DNA of 13,109 nucleotides from UBA922 sp035438805 (GTDB taxonomy: Bacteria > Patescibacteriota > Patescibacteriia > Magasanikbacterales > UBA922), in the NCBI GenBank assembly GCA_035438805.1, contig DAORJA010000025.1:1-13109 (forward strand). The letters run 5' to 3'. Under the pieces are notes generated by a model. The model was not told the origin of the DNA. It made no database searches and saw only the letters and a list, made by a program, of their open reading frames with translations. Below, piece after piece: positions 7,440 to 13,109 of the stretch. The position numbers and the translations under genes were made by a program. Each line of letters starts with the position of its first letter. Position 1 is the first letter of the stretch.

Positions 7440-7961
7440 TTACCGTCTCTTCCAGAGACGCCTACCCATCTCTCTACGGTACCAGAGAACATCAGCGTAG
7501 AGACCATGCGGGAGACCACGTACAGTCTCGAGGCCTTTGACAGTAGCGAGCATAGCGACAGAGAAGGTTTCGAAATTATCTCTATCCATCGAACTATCAG
7601 TAAGATCAGCTCCCGTAATATCTGAATTGAAGAGAAAACCTCCTCTAATATTAGCGCCACGGAAGCTTGCATTCCGGAAATTCGAGTCGCACATCACAGC
7701 TTGCACGAGATGAGCATTTTCGAAATTAGCTTTCGAAAAATTTCCCATCTCCAGGTGAGAACTTTCCATCTCACAGTTACTGAAATTTGCACCACTAAAA
7801 TCCCCACGAAGGAGAAGAATCGCGCCGAGTGACTCTCCGTGAAAATCGATACCCGGAAGACTCACTTCAGAAAGATCAGGTATAGTCTCAGCAGTAAGTT
7901 CATTCCACTCATCGAATCTTCCTTCTCGCAAGAGAGAAACGAGGTAGTCTTTTGTATGCAT
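7440..7961 (-). CDS. Pentapeptide-repeat protein with 19 uninterrupted repeats
   Basis: The 173-residue protein consists of a short N-terminal region (1-35), a run of pentapeptide repeats at 36-130 and a basic C-terminal tail. In the repeats every fifth residue is F, L, M or I (40, 45, 50 ... 130, nineteen in exact phase), and the residue two before is mostly A, S, G or C (for example SGANF, SKANF, RNASF, TGADL). This predicts a right-handed square beta-helix of nearly five coils. The tail has ATVKGLETVRGLP, a segment often seen after such helices, and ends in RRLWKRR. Family members include gyrase-protecting DNA mimics (MfpA, Qnr), but many have unknown roles and none can be assigned here. 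ATG 7961 is chosen because AAGGAAG stands 8 bases upstream; an in-frame GTG at 7967 would leave only 2. It is a single-gene unit, and its GC content (over 50% toward the C-terminal end by my count) is higher than its neighbours'. Confidence 0.9.
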   Translation of the reverse strand: MHTKDYLVSLLREGRFDEWNELTAETIPDLSEVSLPGIDFHGESLGAILLLRGDFSGANFSNCEMESSHLEMGNFSKANFENAHLVQAVMCDSNFRNASFRGANIRGGFLFNSDITGADLTDSSMDRDNFETFSVAMLATVKGLETVRGLPHGLYADVLWYRREMGRRLWKRR

Positions 7962-7969
7962 TAGCACAT

Positions 7970-7976
7970 CTTCCTT
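7970..7976 (-). promoter_or_regulatory. Shine-Dalgarno site of the pentapeptide gene
   Basis: AAGGAAG on the minus strand, 8 bases before ATG 7961. It decides the start codon and is one of only two clear Shine-Dalgarno sites in the window. Confidence 0.75.
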
Positions 7977-7987
7977 TTTGAGAGATC

Positions 7988-8014
7988 GTCACCAAAGCAC
8001 CATGCTTAGGTAAC
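7988..8014 (-). promoter_or_regulatory. Hairpin at the predicted 5' end of the pentapeptide mRNA
   Basis: Minus-strand GTTACCTAAGCA, loop TGG, TGCTTTGGTGAC: twelve paired positions with a single T-T mismatch and one G-T wobble. The predicted transcription start (about 8013) falls on the first bases of the stem. It could be an operator for a repressor at the start site, a 5' hairpin that protects the mRNA, or a translational control element. Confidence 0.6.
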
Positions 8015-8019
8015 AATAA

Positions 8020-8048
8020 AGAATACCTCATCTTTGTCATTTTGTCAA
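8020..8048 (-). promoter_or_regulatory. Near-consensus promoter of the pentapeptide gene
   Basis: Minus-strand TTGACA (8048 to 8043), a 17-base spacer and TATTCT (8025 to 8020). The -35 is perfect and the -10 has five of six matches, the best sigma-70-type promoter in the window. Its -35 box is 3 bases away from the -35 box of the divergent lepA promoter. Confidence 0.8.
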
Positions 8049-8051
8049 TCC

Positions 8052-8080
8052 TTGCCTTTTCCCTCAAGTTCAGCTAAAAT
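8052..8080 (+). promoter_or_regulatory. Promoter of the lepA block
   Basis: TTGCCT (8052-8057), 17-base spacer, TAAAAT (8075-8080). Predicted start about 8087, leaving a leader of roughly 50 AT-rich bases before ATG 8138. Back to back with the pentapeptide promoter. Confidence 0.6.
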
Positions 8081-8137
8081 AAGTCTATATAAATAACAAA
8101 AAAAATAGCTCAACCTAGCAAAATATTGTTTAAAATT

Positions 8138-9925
8138 ATGAGTCAAACTAGAAACTTCTGCATCATCGCTCATATCGACCACGGCAAATCAACACTCGCA
8201 GATCGATTTCTTGAGGTTACTGGAACGATAGACAAGCGAAACATGAAGGCTCAAATTCTTGATCAGATGGAACTTGAACAAGAGCGTGGAATTACGATCA
8301 AGCTCCAACCTGTACGTATGAAGCATAAAGGCTACACACTCAATCTCATTGATACCCCAGGTCATGTAGACTTTACGTACGAAGTATCTCGATCGCTTGC
8401 CGCCGTAGAAGGAGCCATTCTTCTCGTTGACGCAAGTCAGGGTGTGCAGGCACAAACAATCGCGAACTTATACTTGGCAATTGATCAGAATCTCACCATT
8501 ATTCCCGTCATGAATAAAATAGATTTACCCAATGCTGATCCAGACAAAGTTGCGGCGGAAATCATTCATCTTCTGGGATGCACACGCGAAGAAATTCTTA
8601 CGTGTTCTGGAAAAACAGGTGTGGGAGTCCCAGAATTACTTGATGAAGTAATCAAGCGCGTTCCCCCACCAGTAGACACAAGTAATTTGCCCGCACGCGC
8701 ACTTATTTTCGACTCTCTCTATGATGACTATCGTGGAATTGTAGCTGCGATTAGAATGAAAGATGGAAGTATGAAAAAAGGAGACCCCGTATTATTCATG
8801 GGAACTGGCGCTACGGGTGAGGTACTTGATATTGGACACTTTTCTCCGCAAATGTCGTCAGATGGGATACTTGAAAACGGACAAATTGGATATCTCACGA
8901 GTGGAGTGAAAGTATTAGGTGATGTTCGCGTAGGAGATACAATAACTTTTGCCAAAAATGGTGCGACGGTTCAATTAGATGGGTACAAAGAAGTAAAACC
9001 AATGGTATTTGCTGGAATTTTTCCTCGCGAAGGAGATGATTACAAAATACTCCGTGAAGCAGTCGACAAACTCAAATTAAGCGACTCAGCACTCTATTAC
9101 GAACCAGAGCACTCTCAAGCACTTGGATTTGGGTTCCGCTGTGGACTCTTAGGCATGTTACATTTAGAAATTTTCCAGGAACGTCTCCGTCGCGAATTTG
9201 GACTCTCCATCATCGCAACCATTCCAAGTGTTGCATATCATGTATTCAAAACCAATGGAGAAGATCTTATTATCAAAAGCCCTCAAGATCTTCCTGAAGT
9301 CCAAAAAATCGAGCATATTGAGGAACCATGGATGACAGTGGACATCATCACACCCCAAGAATACATTGGAAACATCATGGGGCTCATTGCTGAACGGAAA
9401 GGAGTATACAAAAATACTGAATACTTGAGTACAGGCGCCGGACAACGTGCCATGCTCCACTATGATATGCCTTTGGCCTCGCTCATCACTGATTTTTATG
9501 ATAAACTAAAATCTGTTTCAAGCGGCTATGCCTCACTCAATTATGATTACAAAGAGTATCGCAAAGCAAACGTAGTGAAGCTCGATATCGTCATTGCAGA
9601 AGAGGCAGTGGAAGAGCTTGCAACACTCGTGTGGGAAGATGACGCTCATCGCGCAGGCAAAAAAATTGTCGAAGTATTAAAAGATACACTTGATCGTGAA
9701 CAATTTGTCATCAAGATCCAGGCAACCATTGGCGGAAAAATTGTTGCAAGTGAACGAATTTCAGCACTTCGAAAAGATGTGACAGCAAAATTGTATGGTG
9801 GTGACGTAACCCGAAAAAATAAATTGCTTGATCGCCAGAAAAAAGGAAAGAAAAAAATGTTGAGTATGAGTAAAGGAAAAGTAAATATTCCAACAGAAGC
9901 GTATTTGGCAGTACTCAAAAGATAA
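8138..9925 (+). CDS. lepA: Elongation factor 4 (LepA), ribosome-associated GTPase
   Basis: Translational GTPase of the EF-G group, linked in other bacteria to ribosome biogenesis, initiation and relief of stalled translocation. At 595 residues it has the typical length and the complete domain order: G domain with AHIDHGKST (11-19), switch I RGITIK (50-55), DTPGH (72-76), NKID (126-129) and the G5 loop CSGKTG (156-161), where the family commonly has CSAKTG; then the beta-barrel, EF-G-like domains and the LepA-specific C-terminal domain rich in Lys (VTRKNKLLDRQKKGKKKM). ATG 8138 gives MSQTRNFCIIAHIDHGKST, the normal N-terminus; an in-frame TTG at 8126 would add four residues. No Shine-Dalgarno is seen. 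It heads a plus-strand series with the small membrane peptide 25 bases downstream, then recJ and rnhA. Confidence 0.97.
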   Translation: MSQTRNFCIIAHIDHGKSTLADRFLEVTGTIDKRNMKAQILDQMELEQERGITIKLQPVRMKHKGYTLNLIDTPGHVDFTYEVSRSLAAVEGAILLVDASQGVQAQTIANLYLAIDQNLTIIPVMNKIDLPNADPDKVAAEIIHLLGCTREEILTCSGKTGVGVPELLDEVIKRVPPPVDTSNLPARALIFDSLYDDYRGIVAAIRMKDGSMKKGDPVLFMGTGATGEVLDIGHFSPQMSSDGILENGQIGYLTSGVKVLGDVRVGDTITFAKNGATVQLDGYKEVKPMVFAGIFPREGDDYKILREAVDKLKLSDSALYYEPEHSQALGFGFRCGLLGMLHLEIFQERLRREFGLSIIATIPSVAYHVFKTNGEDLIIKSPQDLPEVQKIEHIEEPWMTVDIITPQEYIGNIMGLIAERKGVYKNTEYLSTGAGQRAMLHYDMPLASLITDFYDKLKSVSSGYASLNYDYKEYRKANVVKLDIVIAEEAVEELATLVWEDDAHRAGKKIVEVLKDTLDREQFVIKIQATIGGKIVASERISALRKDVTAKLYGGDVTRKNKLLDRQKKGKKKMLSMSKGKVNIPTEAYLAVLKR

Positions 9926-9950
9926 AAATTAAGTTAAAAATATTTAATCT

Positions 9951-10049
9951 ATGTACGGAAATAGAAAAATAAAACTTCTCTGGACCATCATTAGCATCAT
10001 CGCAGTGTTTTCGATGCTCTTCTTCACCATCATGCCAGCGTTTCAATAA
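9951..10049 (+). CDS. Putative 32-residue single-span membrane peptide
   Basis: A small open frame from ATG 9951 to TAA 10047-10049, not matching any family I can name. The sequence begins MYGNRKIKLLW, continues with a hydrophobic stretch of about 20 residues (11-30, including TIISIIAVFSMLFFTIMPA) and ends FQ. The basic residues R5, K6, K8 before the helix fit an N-in orientation, and the amphipathic edge plus the Trp at the interface look like a designed membrane span rather than random sequence. It sits in the gap between lepA (25 bases upstream) and recJ (78 bases downstream) on the same strand, without a terminator in between, so it would be cotranscribed with lepA. There is no Shine-Dalgarno, which is normal for this window. 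It may be a genuine small protein or a chance hydrophobic frame. Confidence 0.55.
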   Translation: MYGNRKIKLLWTIISIIAVFSMLFFTIMPAFQ

Positions 10050-10113
10050 TACAGAAACTGTCTAGCGAGTAGGAGCCTGTGTTTTGTGTCCTTCTACATT
10101 GTTAGTTGTACAC

Positions 10114-10119
10114 TATATT
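10114..10119 (+). promoter_or_regulatory. Possible -10 element just before recJ
   Basis: TATATT would place a transcription start at about 10126, two bases before the recJ ATG. No good -35 was found (TTGTGT at 10084-10089 is too far at 24 bases). Weak; AT-rich sequence gives such matches easily. Confidence 0.25.
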
Positions 10120-10127
10120 TTTCATAT

Positions 10128-11891
10128 ATGTCCAAAAAATGGGTCCTACACCCAGATCCGCCACAACAATTCATGGACGAACACCCGGAACTACTTCCTA
10201 TTGTGGCTCGTTTGTTGTACCACCGAAATATTCGTACTCAAAAAGAAATAGACGAATTTTTAAACCCCGACTATGAGCGGGATATTTATGACCCATTCCT
10301 ATTCCAGGATATGGAGAAAGCGATTGCTCGAATTTTTGAAGCAATTGAAAAACAGGAATCAATCATTGTACACGGAGACTACGATGCAGATGGCGTATCA
10401 GCATCAGTAATTCTTGTTTCCACACTCCGAGCACTGGGTAGCACGAATACTGATGTGTTCATCCCCCATCGTGAACGCGACGGATACGGACTCAACATGA
10501 ACACCGTGAATACATTCATTCAAAATAAGGTAAACCTCGTAATCACGTGTGACTGTGGAGTAAGTAATGTGCCAGAAATTATCAAGCTACAGGAAGCTGG
10601 AATTGATACAATAGTCACTGACCATCATGCCGTGCCTGAAGTTCCTCCTCCCGCAGTCGCAATAATTCATCCAAAAGTTCCCGGAGAACCCTACCCAGAC
10701 AAAAATCTCGCAGGTGGAGGTGTAGCATTCAAACTCGTGCAAGGACTGATGCGAAAACACAAAGAATCACATGAGCTCTTACCAAATGGAAAAAGTCATG
10801 AATCTCATGAAAAATGGCTTCTTGATATGGTTGCGATCGCAAGCGTTGCTGATATGGTTCCCCTGATCGGAGAATCGAGAACACTTACCAAATACGGATT
10901 GATTGTGTTGAACCACACACGTCGTTTGGGTTTGCAAAAATTATTACTCGAAGCCCGATTCCATCAAGAGGGCGATGAAAAGAAAAAAGAAATCACGACT
11001 GACACGATTGGATTTCAAATCGCTCCACGCATCAATGCCGCAGGAAGAATGAATCATGCAAAAACTGCTTTTAGGCTTATGATTGCAGATAAAGGAACTG
11101 ATGCAATTGATCTTGCGTTTGAGCTAAACACCAATAACCAAGACCGCCAAAAACTTACTGAAGAACTTTCAAAAGATGCCATCAAGCAAGCAGCAAAAGA
11201 TAAAGATGCTCCCGTAATTCTAGTCTACGGTGTTGGATGGTCTCCAGGGCTTGTAGGTCTTATTGCTGGAAAACTCAAAGAGAAATATCATAAGCCAACG
11301 ATCGTGTGCGCCGAAAACGAGGGTATCATTGTTGCTTCAGGGAGAAGTGTGCCTGGATTTGATATGATCGCAACTCTCCAGGAAATGCCGCAATTTTTCC
11401 TCAAATTTGGAGGGCACCCTATGGCCTGCGGTTTTACATTAATTTCAAAAGATAAATTTGAAGAGTTCAAAGCTGCAATTAGTAAAGCATTTTTAGAAAA
11501 GACAAAAGAGAAAGACATGACGCCAAGCCTGCTTGTGGATGCAGAAATCGATATCGAAGATGTGCAATGGGAATTATTTGATATACTAGATAAATTCAAG
11601 CCATTTGGCGTGGGAAACGAACAGCCAAAATATATGGCTCAGGGTGTGACTGTGCACCAATTACAGCCAGTCGGAAAAGAAGGAAAACATTTGCGAATCA
11701 TGGTAAAACACAAAACACATAAAATAAAAAAAACCATTGGCTGGGGACTCTGCAATGGAGATACTGATTGGGGAAAAGTATTAAAACCAGGTGACAAAAT
11801 TGATATGGTATTTGAAATTGATGTGAACGAATGGAATGGCAATAGAGAATTACAATTAACAATTGTAGATTTACGAAAAAGCGAAATTTAA
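10128..11891 (+). CDS. recJ: Single-stranded-DNA-specific exonuclease RecJ
   Basis: 5'-3' exonuclease on single-stranded DNA acting in recombinational repair (RecF route), mismatch and base excision repair. Within 587 residues (family about 560-590) the DHH phosphoesterase motifs are intact: VHGDYDADG (81-89), TCDCG (140-144), TDHH (164-167) and ASVADMVPL (238-246). The DHHA1 part holds GRMNHA (306-311) and FGGHPMACGF (427-436), and a C-terminal OB-like domain starts near NEQP (497-500). All Mn2+ ligands appear present. Between LAGGGVAFKLVQGLMR and LLDMVAIASVADMVPL lies a His/Glu/Lys-rich linker (209-229) with three SHE triplets. ATG 10128 gives a normal N-terminus; an in-frame GTG at 10086 would add 14 residues without family similarity. 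No Shine-Dalgarno. rnhA follows after 10 bases, so the two are very likely cotranscribed. Confidence 0.96.
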   Translation: MSKKWVLHPDPPQQFMDEHPELLPIVARLLYHRNIRTQKEIDEFLNPDYERDIYDPFLFQDMEKAIARIFEAIEKQESIIVHGDYDADGVSASVILVSTLRALGSTNTDVFIPHRERDGYGLNMNTVNTFIQNKVNLVITCDCGVSNVPEIIKLQEAGIDTIVTDHHAVPEVPPPAVAIIHPKVPGEPYPDKNLAGGGVAFKLVQGLMRKHKESHELLPNGKSHESHEKWLLDMVAIASVADMVPLIGESRTLTKYGLIVLNHTRRLGLQKLLLEARFHQEGDEKKKEITTDTIGFQIAPRINAAGRMNHAKTAFRLMIADKGTDAIDLAFELNTNNQDRQKLTEELSKDAIKQAAKDKDAPVILVYGVGWSPGLVGLIAGKLKEKYHKPTIVCAENEGIIVASGRSVPGFDMIATLQEMPQFFLKFGGHPMACGFTLISKDKFEEFKAAISKAFLEKTKEKDMTPSLLVDAEIDIEDVQWELFDILDKFKPFGVGNEQPKYMAQGVTVHQLQPVGKEGKHLRIMVKHKTHKIKKTIGWGLCNGDTDWGKVLKPGDKIDMVFEIDVNEWNGNRELQLTIVDLRKSEI

Positions 11892-11901
11892 TCGTATTTG
11901 T

Positions 11902-12306
11902 ATGAAAGTAATTATCTTTACTGACGGAGGAGCACGCGGTAATCCAGGGCCAGCAGCGACTGGGGTCGTGATCAAAGATGAGACAGGCAAAAAACTAAGT
12001 GCATTCGGTGATTATCTCGGCAAACAAACGAACAACTATGCAGAGTATATGGCAATCATTTCAGGGCTCAAAAAAGCTCTTGAACTAGGGGCCGATGAAG
12101 TAGACTGTGTTGCTGATAGCAAGCTCGTAGTAGAACAGCTGAACAGACGATGGAAAGTAAAAGAACCCACACTTCAAAAATTATTTATCGAAGCGTGGAA
12201 TTTATTACAAAAATTCAAACGAGTAAGAATCACACACGTCCTTCGGCACAAAAATAAAGAAGCCGACGCAGAAGTAAACAAAATACTAGATGCGAAAGCT
12301 TACTAA
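11902..12306 (+). CDS. rnhA: Ribonuclease HI family protein
   Basis: Endonuclease that cuts the RNA strand of RNA-DNA hybrids, removing R-loops and primer remnants. The 134-residue protein is a single RNase H domain with the four acidic catalytic positions visible: D8 in TDGGARGNPG, E48 in NNYAEYMAI, D72 in VADSKLVVEQL and D122 in HKNKEADAEVN. It is slightly shorter than E. coli RNase HI (155) and lacks an obvious basic handle insertion, like the compact RNase HI forms fused or free in Gram-positive bacteria and archaea. Start ATG 11902 gives the canonical first strand MKVIIFTDGG. It is 10 bases after recJ without its own Shine-Dalgarno, and its stop codon is one base before the -35 box of the next gene. 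Pairing an ssDNA exonuclease with RNase H suggests joint work on replication and repair intermediates, an inference. Confidence 0.94.
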   Translation: MKVIIFTDGGARGNPGPAATGVVIKDETGKKLSAFGDYLGKQTNNYAEYMAIISGLKKALELGADEVDCVADSKLVVEQLNRRWKVKEPTLQKLFIEAWNLLQKFKRVRITHVLRHKNKEADAEVNKILDAKAY

Positions 12307-12307
12307 A

Positions 12308-12337
12308 TTGACAATGTTTTGAATAATAAGATACTAT
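12308..12337 (+). promoter_or_regulatory. Promoter of the coiled-coil gene
   Basis: A perfect -35 TTGACA (12308-12313), an 18-base spacer and TACTAT (12332-12337, four of six matches). Predicted start near 12344, about 22 bases before the ATG, enough to include the Shine-Dalgarno. The -35 begins one base after the rnhA stop codon. Confidence 0.65.
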
Positions 12338-12352
12338 AGATTTATTATTCTT

Positions 12353-12359
12353 AAGGAGG
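12353..12359 (+). promoter_or_regulatory. Perfect Shine-Dalgarno of the coiled-coil gene
   Basis: AAGGAGG, 6 bases before ATG 12366, fully complementary to the usual anti-Shine-Dalgarno. It is the strongest ribosome binding site in the window and shows that the organism retains this mechanism although most neighbours do not use it. Confidence 0.9.
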
Positions 12360-12365
12360 AATTAT

Positions 12366-12626
12366 ATGGAGGAAGATAAAGTATTATTAAAAATTGTAAA
12401 TCTCGAAGAAGAAATTACGACTATCAAAGACCACATTGCAACACATATGGTGACCAAAGAAGAATTTTCAAAAGGTCTTACAGGTCAAGATAAAGTAATA
12501 AAAATGCTAGTCGAAATACATACTGAAATGGCAGCGACCAACCATGCACTACTCCGACACGAGGGTCGGATAGAAAGACTAGAAGACGACGTAGAAGAGC
12601 TTCAGACACACTTAGTTATTACATAA
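12366..12626 (+). CDS. Small coiled-coil protein of unknown function
   Basis: An 86-residue acidic protein that I cannot assign to a named family. It has no signal peptide or membrane segment. Heptad-like patterns run through residues 5-24 (VLLKIVNLEEEITTIKDHI) and especially 60-84 (HALLRHEGRIERLEDDVEELQTHLV), with L, I and V in a/d-like positions and many E/K/R between, so oligomerisation through a coiled coil is likely; the middle holds MVTKEEFSKGL. Residues HEGRIERLEDDV recall the small coiled-coil hypothetical proteins common in Patescibacteria, an impression that I cannot verify here. It is a self-contained unit with a consensus -35, a perfect Shine-Dalgarno and a strong terminator, which suggests high, independent expression. 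Coding is well supported; function is open. Confidence 0.85.
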   Translation: MEEDKVLLKIVNLEEEITTIKDHIATHMVTKEEFSKGLTGQDKVIKMLVEIHTEMAATNHALLRHEGRIERLEDDVEELQTHLVIT

Positions 12627-12665
12627 AAAATCACCCCACCCTTCGCGAAGGGTGGGGTGATTTTT
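12626..12665. terminator. Perfect 40-bp palindromic bidirectional terminator
   Basis: From AAAAATCACCCC to GGGGTGATTTTT the 40 bases are exactly self-complementary about the centre 12645/12646, with GC-rich arms CACCCCACCCTTCG and T-runs on both strands. It begins in the last base of the coiled-coil stop codon and ends one base short of the dnaJ stop codon, so it serves both convergent genes. Confidence 0.95.
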
Positions 12666-12666
12666 A

Positions 12667-13109
12667 TTATTGCAATTCACTTTTCAAATCTTCAATAAGT
12701 TTTTTGGCTTTTTTAGAAACTTTTTTCGGAACATCCAGTCGCACATGGACATAATGCTCCCCTCTTCCAGTACCATGTAAACGTGGAATCCCCATGCCTT
12801 TGAGTCGGATTACTTGCCCTGCCTGTACACCCTCTGGTACGGCAATTTTCTTTTCTCCATCAAGCGTTTCAACAGGTACTGTGTCACCAAGTACAGCCTG
12901 CGGATAATTAATGGTTATCTCACTATGGATATCATATTCATCTCTTTCCCAACCCTTATGATCTCGAACATGCACGCGGATATACAAATCCCCTGGAGTA
13001 ACTCCAGCTCCACCGCTCTCCCCTTTTCCACCCAATCGTACAGCTTCACCTTCAGAGATTCCAGCTGGAATTTTTACACTATATATTGATTCTCCTCGAA
13101 CAATTCCAT
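12667..13109 (-). CDS. dnaJ: Chaperone DnaJ, C-terminal part (N-terminus beyond the window)
   Basis: Hsp40 co-chaperone that delivers unfolded clients to DnaK and stimulates its ATPase. The open frame enters at the right edge without a start; reading from 13107 gives about 146 residues, beginning GIVRGESIYSVKIPAG and ending LIEDLKSELQ. Typical DnaJ C-terminal domain features are the VKIPAGISEGEAVRLGGKGE segment (in two overlapping parts here), PGDLYIRVHV, FERDGYD-like WERDEYDIHSEI, the second barrel with AVLGDTVPVETLDGEKKIAVPEG, and GRGEHYVHVRLDVPKK. The J domain, Gly/Phe region and zinc centre are not in the window, so whether this is a type I DnaJ (with zinc fingers) or a CbpA-like type cannot be settled, although the segment just before the barrel (GIVRGESIYSVKI) fits the exit of the zinc domain. 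It converges with the coiled-coil gene and shares its terminator. Confidence 0.93.
   Translation of the reverse strand, partial: GIVRGESIYSVKIPAGISEGEAVRLGGKGESGGAGVTPGDLYIRVHVRDHKGWERDEYDIHSEITINYPQAVLGDTVPVETLDGEKKIAVPEGVQAGQVIRLKGMGIPRLHGTGRGEHYVHVRLDVPKKVSKKAKKLIEDLKSELQ

Noticed and set aside
7961..7969. Mini-frame ATG TGC TAA overlapping the pentapeptide start
   Set aside because: Too short to judge; an overlapping ATG one frame away arises easily, and the Shine-Dalgarno spacing favours the ATG at 7961.
10069..10097. Hairpin GTAGGAG/CTTCTAC upstream of recJ
   Set aside because: Only seven pairs with a G-T wobble and a 15-base loop, not followed by a T-run; no support as terminator or riboswitch.
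1..13109. tRNA, rRNA, CRISPR, insertion sequence or prophage elements
   Set aside because: I looked in gaps and coding regions for cloverleaf-like arms, spaced repeats, transposase or phage motifs and saw none; the gaps are short and fully accounted for by promoters, leaders and terminators.

Overview
The window reads as a compact, AT-rich chromosome segment of a bacterium with a streamlined genome, most likely a candidate phyla radiation member (Patescibacteria, Parcubacteria-like). The basis is the mix of genes (an L,D-transpeptidase preceded by calcium-binding DxDxDG repeats, a beta-CASP metallo-beta-lactamase protein, MurJ, LepA, RecJ, a short RNase HI), gaps of mostly under 130 bases, and start codons that nearly all lack a Shine-Dalgarno sequence. 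The code is standard: TGG serves Trp and no gene needs TGA as sense. The assignment rests on gene style, not on a marker gene.

Layout. (1) 1-3924, minus strand: a beta-CASP nuclease-like protein, an L,D-transpeptidase overlapping it by 35 bases, then uvrB, whose C-terminus runs off the left edge. (2) 4053-7337, plus strand: an unrecognised membrane-anchored protein, a CorA-type metal transporter and the lipid II flippase MurJ. The 128-base gap between blocks 1 and 2 is divergent. (3) 7335-8048, minus strand: an independent pentapeptide-repeat gene with a near-consensus promoter, a hairpin at the predicted mRNA 5' end, a Shine-Dalgarno site and its own terminator. (4) 8052-12306, plus strand: lepA, an unlisted 32-residue membrane peptide, recJ and rnhA. 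(5) 12308-12665: a monocistronic 86-residue coiled-coil protein with consensus promoter, perfect Shine-Dalgarno and a perfect 40-bp palindromic terminator shared with (6), a convergent dnaJ whose N-terminus lies beyond the right edge.

Functionally the window holds DNA repair and nucleic-acid processing (UvrB, RecJ, RNase HI, beta-CASP protein), cell-wall construction (MurJ brings lipid II across the membrane; the L,D-transpeptidase can cross-link peptidoglycan outside), translation and protein folding (LepA, DnaJ) and ion transport (CorA). No tRNA, rRNA, CRISPR array, insertion sequence or phage gene was seen, and no gap without a gene exceeds 300 bases.

No clearly new multi-gene system is visible. 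The most unusual signals are the two self-contained single-gene units (pentapeptide and coiled-coil), which alone carry Shine-Dalgarno sites, and the 32-residue membrane peptide.
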